DNA of 7,863 bases from Spirochaetaceae bacterium (GTDB lineage: Bacteria > Spirochaetota > Spirochaetia > SZUA-6 > Bin103). Under the pieces are notes generated by a model. It did no database searches, was not told where the DNA came from, and saw only the letters and a list, made by a program, of their open reading frames with translations. Below are positions 4,705 to 7,863 of this stretch, piece by piece. A program made the position numbers and the translations under genes. Location: NCBI GenBank assembly GCA_026710565.1, contig JAPOQV010000514.1, positions 1 to 7,863 of the forward strand, given 5' to 3'. Position 1 is the first letter of the stretch. The number at the start of each line of letters is the position of its first letter.

Positions 4705-6954
4705 TTGAACAGCCAAAACGAAGCGGAGCAGAGGATCGAGGCGCTGCTGGAACAGATCGCCCGGCTGGGCGGGGCGAGCCGGCGCATGGGCGAGGGTCCC
4801 GATCTCGAGACCGTCCTCGGCGAGGCGCTGGACGCCCCCCTGGCACTCACCGGCGCCCGCGGCGGCGCTGTCGCGGCCCTTGACGAGGCCGGCCGGTTGC
4901 GGGAACTGGCGGCTTCGGGCTTCGACGACGTCCCCGACTGGCTGCGCTCGCCCGGCGATGCCCCGGACGCGCCGCCCCCGGAGGGCGTCCTGAGGATGGA
5001 GATGCGTCACGGCGGCGACGATGTCGGCTACCTGTTCCTCGCGGAGAAGGAAGGAGGGTTCACGGACCGGGACGAGAACATCCTGCAGCCGGTCGCGTCG
5101 CAGGCGGCCGCGGCCATCGCACACGCACGCGCGCAGGGACCGGCCGAGCGGACGCGGGCCCTGCTCGAAGCCCTGGTCCACACCGCGCCGGTCGGCGTCT
5201 TGGTGTTGGATGCCGCGACCGGCGGCATAATCCTGGTCAATCAGGAAGCCAAGCGCCCCGTCGAGGGTCTGCGCATGGCCGGCGGCACGAGCGAGCAGTT
5301 GCTTGAGACGGCCACCTTCCGCCGTCCGGGCGGACCCGAGATCGACCTCTCCGAGTTCCCACTGGCACGCGCGCTGAGTGACGCCGAGACCGTGCGCGGG
5401 GAAGAGGTCCTGCTCTCGGTCCCGGATGGACGCAACGTCACCCTGCTGATCAACGCAACTCCGGTCCATGCGGCCGACGGAAGCGTCGCGTCGGTGGTCG
5501 TCACCATGCAGGACCTGGCGCCGATCCGGGAGCTCGAGCGCCTGCGCGCCGAGTTCCTGGGCTTGGTGAGCCACGAGCTGCGCACACCGCTGGCGGCGAT
5601 CAAGGGCTCGGCCACCACCCTCCTGGAGACCGCCCCGGATCTGGACCCGGCGGAGACGCGCGAGTTCCACCGGGTCATCGCCGATCAGGCCGACCACATG
5701 CGGGGTCTCATCGCCGACCTGCTCGATGCCGGGCGCATCGAGACCGGCATGCTGTCGGTCTCGCCCGAGCCCTTGGAGGTGTCGGCGTTGGTTGACCGGG
5801 CGCGCAACACCTTCGTCTCGGGCGGCGGACGCCACACGGTGCTCATCGACCTCCCGCCGGATCTGCCCCGGGTGATGGCCGACCGGCGGCGCATCGTGCA
5901 GGTGCTGAGCAACCTCTTCTCCAACGCCGCGCGGCACGCGCCCGATTCCTCCCCCATCCGGGTCGCGGCGCAGCGCGACGGCGTCCATGTCGCGGTCTCG
6001 GTCATCGACGAAGGCCGGGGCCTCGCGCCGGAGCAACTGCCGCATCTCTTCCAGAAATACACGAGCACCGGAGACGGCGCGCGCGGGCTCTCCGGCACCG
6101 GGCTCGGGCTCGCCATCTGCAAGGGGCTGGTGGAGGCGCATGGCGGGCGCATCCGGGCGGAGAGCGGCGGGATCGGGCAGGGCGCGCGGTTCACCTTCAC
6201 CCTTCCAGTGGCCGAGGAGGCGGGCGTCTGGCGCGCCGCGGCTCCGGACCGCCCGGCCCGCGACGCAAGCGGGCGGGAAAAGACGCGCATCCTGGTCGTC
6301 GACGATGACGCGCAGGCACTGCGCTACATGCGCGACGCGCTCTCGGATGCGGGCTACGTGCCGGTCGTCACCGGCGACCACCGCGATCTCGTGCAGATCG
6401 TCAGGTCAGAGAAGCCGCAGTTGGTGCTGCTCGACCTGATCCTGCCCGAGACCGACGGCATCGAGTTGATGCAGAGCATCCCCGAGCTCGCCGACCTGCC
6501 GGTCATCTTCATCTCCGCCTACGGCCGCGATGAGACCATCGCCAAGGCGCTCGCGGCTGGCGCGCTCGACTACATCGTAAAGCCGTTCTCGACCACGGAG
6601 CTGACCGCGCGGATCCGGGCCGCGCTGCGCCGCCGCGCCGATCCCGAACCCTTCGTCCTGGGCGATCTCGCCATCCACTACGACGAGCGCCGGGTGAGCG
6701 TGGCCGGCCGGGCGGTGGAGCTCACTGCCAGCGAGTACGAACTCCTGCGCTTGCTCTCTCTCAACGCGGCCAAGGTCGTGGCCTACGAGGCCCTGCTGCG
6801 CAAAGTCTTCGGCAAACAAGATGGCCGCGACGCGAGGAACGCGCTCAGAACCCTCGTCGGAAGCCTGCGGCGCAAGCTCGGCGACAGCGCGAGCGAACCT
6901 GCCTATGTCCGCAACGTGCGCCGCGTCGGCTACCGCATGCCCCGGCCCCGATAG
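4705..6954 (+). CDS. Hybrid histidine kinase fused to OmpR-type response regulator (GAF-PAS-HisKA-HATPase-REC-wHTH)
   Basis: This 749-residue protein has no signal peptide or membrane segment, so it is a cytosolic sensor. Domains in order: a coiled N-terminus (1-30); a GAF-like domain (about 33-143); a PAS-like domain (about 152-272, APVGVLVLD...ILVNQEA); a dimerisation and phosphoacceptor helix with SHELRTPL, phospho-His290; and a HATPase with N-box N403/N407 (NLFSNAARHA), G1 box DEGRG (435-439), LFQKY and G2 box GTGLGLAI (464-471). An Ala/Arg/Pro-rich linker follows (504-525), then a receiver with D533-D535, acceptor Asp577 (LLDLILP), Ser604, Tyr623 and Lys626-Pro, and finally a winged-helix domain (about 650-747) with the OmpR-family ending YVRNVRRVGYRM. 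All key catalytic residues are present, so sensing, phosphotransfer and DNA binding should all work in one chain. It is divergent from the propeller lipoprotein operon, the most obvious target; that link is inferred. The TTG start is set by AGGAGG 8 nt upstream. Domain calls are firm; the ligand is unknown. Confidence 0.95.
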   Translation: MNSQNEAEQRIEALLEQIARLGGASRRMGEGPDLETVLGEALDAPLALTGARGGAVAALDEAGRLRELAASGFDDVPDWLRSPGDAPDAPPPEGVLRMEMRHGGDDVGYLFLAEKEGGFTDRDENILQPVASQAAAAIAHARAQGPAERTRALLEALVHTAPVGVLVLDAATGGIILVNQEAKRPVEGLRMAGGTSEQLLETATFRRPGGPEIDLSEFPLARALSDAETVRGEEVLLSVPDGRNVTLLINATPVHAADGSVASVVVTMQDLAPIRELERLRAEFLGLVSHELRTPLAAIKGSATTLLETAPDLDPAETREFHRVIADQADHMRGLIADLLDAGRIETGMLSVSPEPLEVSALVDRARNTFVSGGGRHTVLIDLPPDLPRVMADRRRIVQVLSNLFSNAARHAPDSSPIRVAAQRDGVHVAVSVIDEGRGLAPEQLPHLFQKYTSTGDGARGLSGTGLGLAICKGLVEAHGGRIRAESGGIGQGARFTFTLPVAEEAGVWRAAAPDRPARDASGREKTRILVVDDDAQALRYMRDALSDAGYVPVVTGDHRDLVQIVRSEKPQLVLLDLILPETDGIELMQSIPELADLPVIFISAYGRDETIAKALAAGALDYIVKPFSTTELTARIRAALRRRADPEPFVLGDLAIHYDERRVSVAGRAVELTASEYELLRLLSLNAAKVVAYEALLRKVFGKQDGRDARNALRTLVGSLRRKLGDSASEPAYVRNVRRVGYRMPRPR

Positions 6955-7059
6955 GGGGTGAACGCCGTCAACCGGGTCAGGTGCGCCATCCCGAGGTCGG
7001 CTTCTCCGAACTGTCCCGTGGTCTCGCGGGCGAGCACCCCGTCCTCCGGCTGGTTCGGG

Positions 7060-7085
7060 TCGCCCCCGTGGTAACGCGGGGGCGA
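7060..7085. terminator. Perfect 9-bp GC-rich hairpin downstream of hybrid kinase
   Basis: TCGCCCCCG (7060-7068) pairs perfectly with CGGGGGCGA (7077-7085) around an 8-nt loop. It starts 106 nt after the kinase stop codon. There is no T-run on either strand, so it is not a textbook intrinsic terminator. It could stabilise a 3' end or pause RNA polymerase; the terminator call is weak. Confidence 0.35.
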
Positions 7086-7172
7086 GGCGGCTTGAGCAGC
7101 GGTCTTCGGCTCCACGACCGCCTGCCCGCCGCCGGCGGCCTGACGGCAGCCGCCCCGGGCGGTTACGATGCG

Positions 7173-7200
7173 GCGGCAGCCGGCCGGAACCGGTTGCCGC
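7173..7200. repeat. Inverted repeat just upstream of the 136-residue gene
   Basis: GCGGCAGCCGG (7173-7183) and CCGGTTGCCGC (7190-7200) form an 11-bp stem with one G-T wobble and a 6-nt loop. It ends 7 nt before the ATG at 7208, where a Shine-Dalgarno would be expected and none is seen, so in RNA it could limit translation. It may also just reflect the very high local GC content. Confidence 0.35.
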
Positions 7201-7207
7201 GCCGCCG

Positions 7208-7618
7208 ATGACCTCCCGCCTCAGCACCGCCAACCGCATCATCGCCGTCACGATCGGCTGCAGCGTCACCATGGCCCAGGCGATCAGCGCCGGGGTGGGC
7301 TGGCAGGCGATGGCGTCCGCCTTCGAGCGGATCGCGCACGCCGCGGCAGCGCCGCTGGCCGGGGCGGCGGCCGCCGGGTTGTGGGTGCTGGTGGTGCGCG
7401 CGCCGCAGGCGGTCCGCCGGCTGTTCCTGCCGACGCCGGCGCGGGTCGAGTGGACGATACGGAACGCGCGGGAAGCCGGGCTGTTGCCGGACGGGTACGT
7501 GAGCGATCCGCACCGCGACCTGCTGATCGCCCGCATCATCGCCTTCGACCGCAGGGCCGGCCTGAGCGACGACGAAATCCGCAAGGACCTGGCCGACCAA
7601 CTGGCAGAGTCACGGTAG
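7208..7618 (+). CDS. Hypothetical protein, possible membrane segment
   Basis: The product has 136 residues and I do not recognise the family. The N-terminal half is hydrophobic and Ala-rich: residues 11-30 (around IIAVTIGCSVTMAQAISAGV) form a moderate apolar stretch, and residues about 44-64, ending in GLWVLVV, form a better candidate transmembrane helix. The C-terminal half is charged and soluble-looking, ending in a helix-rich tail (AGLSDDEIRKDLADQLAESR). GC-rich third positions and ordinary composition argue for a real gene. The ATG at 7208 has no clear Shine-Dalgarno and follows directly after an inverted repeat; ATG 22 (7271) is an alternative start that would shorten the N-terminus. It is convergent with the partial gene at 7651, with only 32 nt between stop codons. 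No functional link to the kinase or lipoproteins is visible. Confidence 0.7.
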   Translation: MTSRLSTANRIIAVTIGCSVTMAQAISAGVGWQAMASAFERIAHAAAAPLAGAAAAGLWVLVVRAPQAVRRLFLPTPARVEWTIRNAREAGLLPDGYVSDPHRDLLIARIIAFDRRAGLSDDEIRKDLADQLAESR

Positions 7619-7650
7619 GAGTCGGCCGGACGTGGCGCGCCGGCGCCGCC

Positions 7651-7863
7651 TCACCCGCGGATGCCGGCCAGGAAGATCCTCGCCGCGTCCTCCACGGTCA
7701 GCTCGCGCGCCAGGATCCGATCCTGGAAATCGCGGGTCCATGCGGCCAGCCGGCCGCGGGCGGTGCGGAACTCGTTGAGGATCATGCGGCCGATGGGGCC
7801 GCAACCGTCCAGGAAGCCGCTCAGGGCGAAGTCGCGCTCGGCGGCGGCGCGGTCGTAGTCCAG
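7651..7863 (-). CDS. C-terminal fragment of an unrecognised protein
   Basis: The minus-strand frame is open from the right edge to the TGA at 7653-7651, giving 70 residues with no start codon needed inside the window. Codon use is strongly GC at third positions and the composition looks like a folded helical protein (for example FLDGCGPIGRMILNEFRTAR and WTRDFQDRILARELTVEDAA), unlike the Arg/Pro-rich translations of the other frames here. I do not recognise the family. The upstream part of the gene lies beyond the window. It converges on the 136-residue gene, and the short gap holds the GC palindrome GGCGCGCC but no T-run terminator. Confidence 0.65.
   Translation of the reverse strand: MDYDRAAAERDFALSGFLDGCGPIGRMILNEFRTARGRLAAWTRDFQDRILARELTVEDAARIFLAGIRG

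Larger units (their letters stand above)
6955..7207. other. Intergenic stretch with two hairpins and ambiguous small ORFs
   Basis: These 253 nt hold two GC-rich inverted repeats, listed separately. A minus-strand frame at 6930-7115 (GTG start, 61 residues, containing LGMAHLTRLTAF) and a plus-strand frame at 6981-7211 (GTG start, 76 residues, stop overlapping the next ATG as ATGA) are both open with GC-rich third positions. They overlap each other on opposite strands, neither has a strong Shine-Dalgarno and neither resembles a family I know, so I do not call either as a gene. Confidence 0.45.

Noticed and set aside
4588..6381. Minus-strand open frame of 597 codons opposite the hybrid kinase
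   Set aside because: It is a mirror of the GC-rich kinase gene: its Arg/His/Gly/Asp-rich translation is typical of antisense frames, and the plus strand has unmistakable kinase motifs.
6406..7584. Minus-strand open frame of 392 codons spanning the kinase 3' end, the intergenic gap and the 136-residue gene
   Set aside because: It is Arg/Ala/Gly-rich with no motif, and it is antisense to the receiver and winged-helix coding region. The continuous frame is explained by the scarcity of stop codons in high-GC DNA.

Overview
The window is about 7.9 kb of GC-rich bacterial DNA. Two lipoprotein signal peptides with a lipobox Cys followed by Glu suggest a Gram-negative bacterium. The left-edge gene fragment resembles the abundant multi-copy HNH-endonuclease-like family that I associate with Myxococcota/Deltaproteobacteria and relatives. 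The sequence alone does not fix the lineage.

Layout from left to right: (1) the N-terminus of an HNH-type protein on the minus strand (1-194), running off the left edge; (2) about 400 nt with no convincing gene; (3) two tandem minus-strand lipoprotein genes, 592-2538 and 2590-4578, 51 nt apart. Each encodes 14 beta-propeller blades of about 40 residues with Asp-box-like motifs (S-x-D-G-D-R-W). The mature proteins are clear paralogs and the signal peptides are unrelated; (4) a 126-nt AT-rich divergent control region (4579-4704) carrying a direct repeat ATATGATA; (5) a plus-strand gene (4705-6954, TTG start with a strong AGGAGG) encoding a soluble GAF-PAS-HisKA-HATPase-receiver-winged-helix protein, a complete two-component system in one chain; (6) a 253-nt stretch with two GC-rich hairpins; (7) a plus-strand gene for a 136-residue hypothetical protein (7208-7618); (8) the C-terminal 70 codons of an unrecognised minus-strand gene (7651-7863), cut by the right edge.

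The central unit is the likely functional module. A cytosolic sensor kinase carries its own DNA-binding output and is transcribed divergently from a two-gene operon for large repeat lipoproteins. The shared AT-rich control region suggests, by inference only, that the hybrid kinase controls the lipoprotein operon and perhaps itself. The ligand of the propellers and the signal sensed are not visible. The propeller pair is mosaic: the lipobox-proximal segment and the last six blades are nearly the same at DNA level, while the blades between differ. One 45-bp blade segment occurs three times, which points to recombination among blades.
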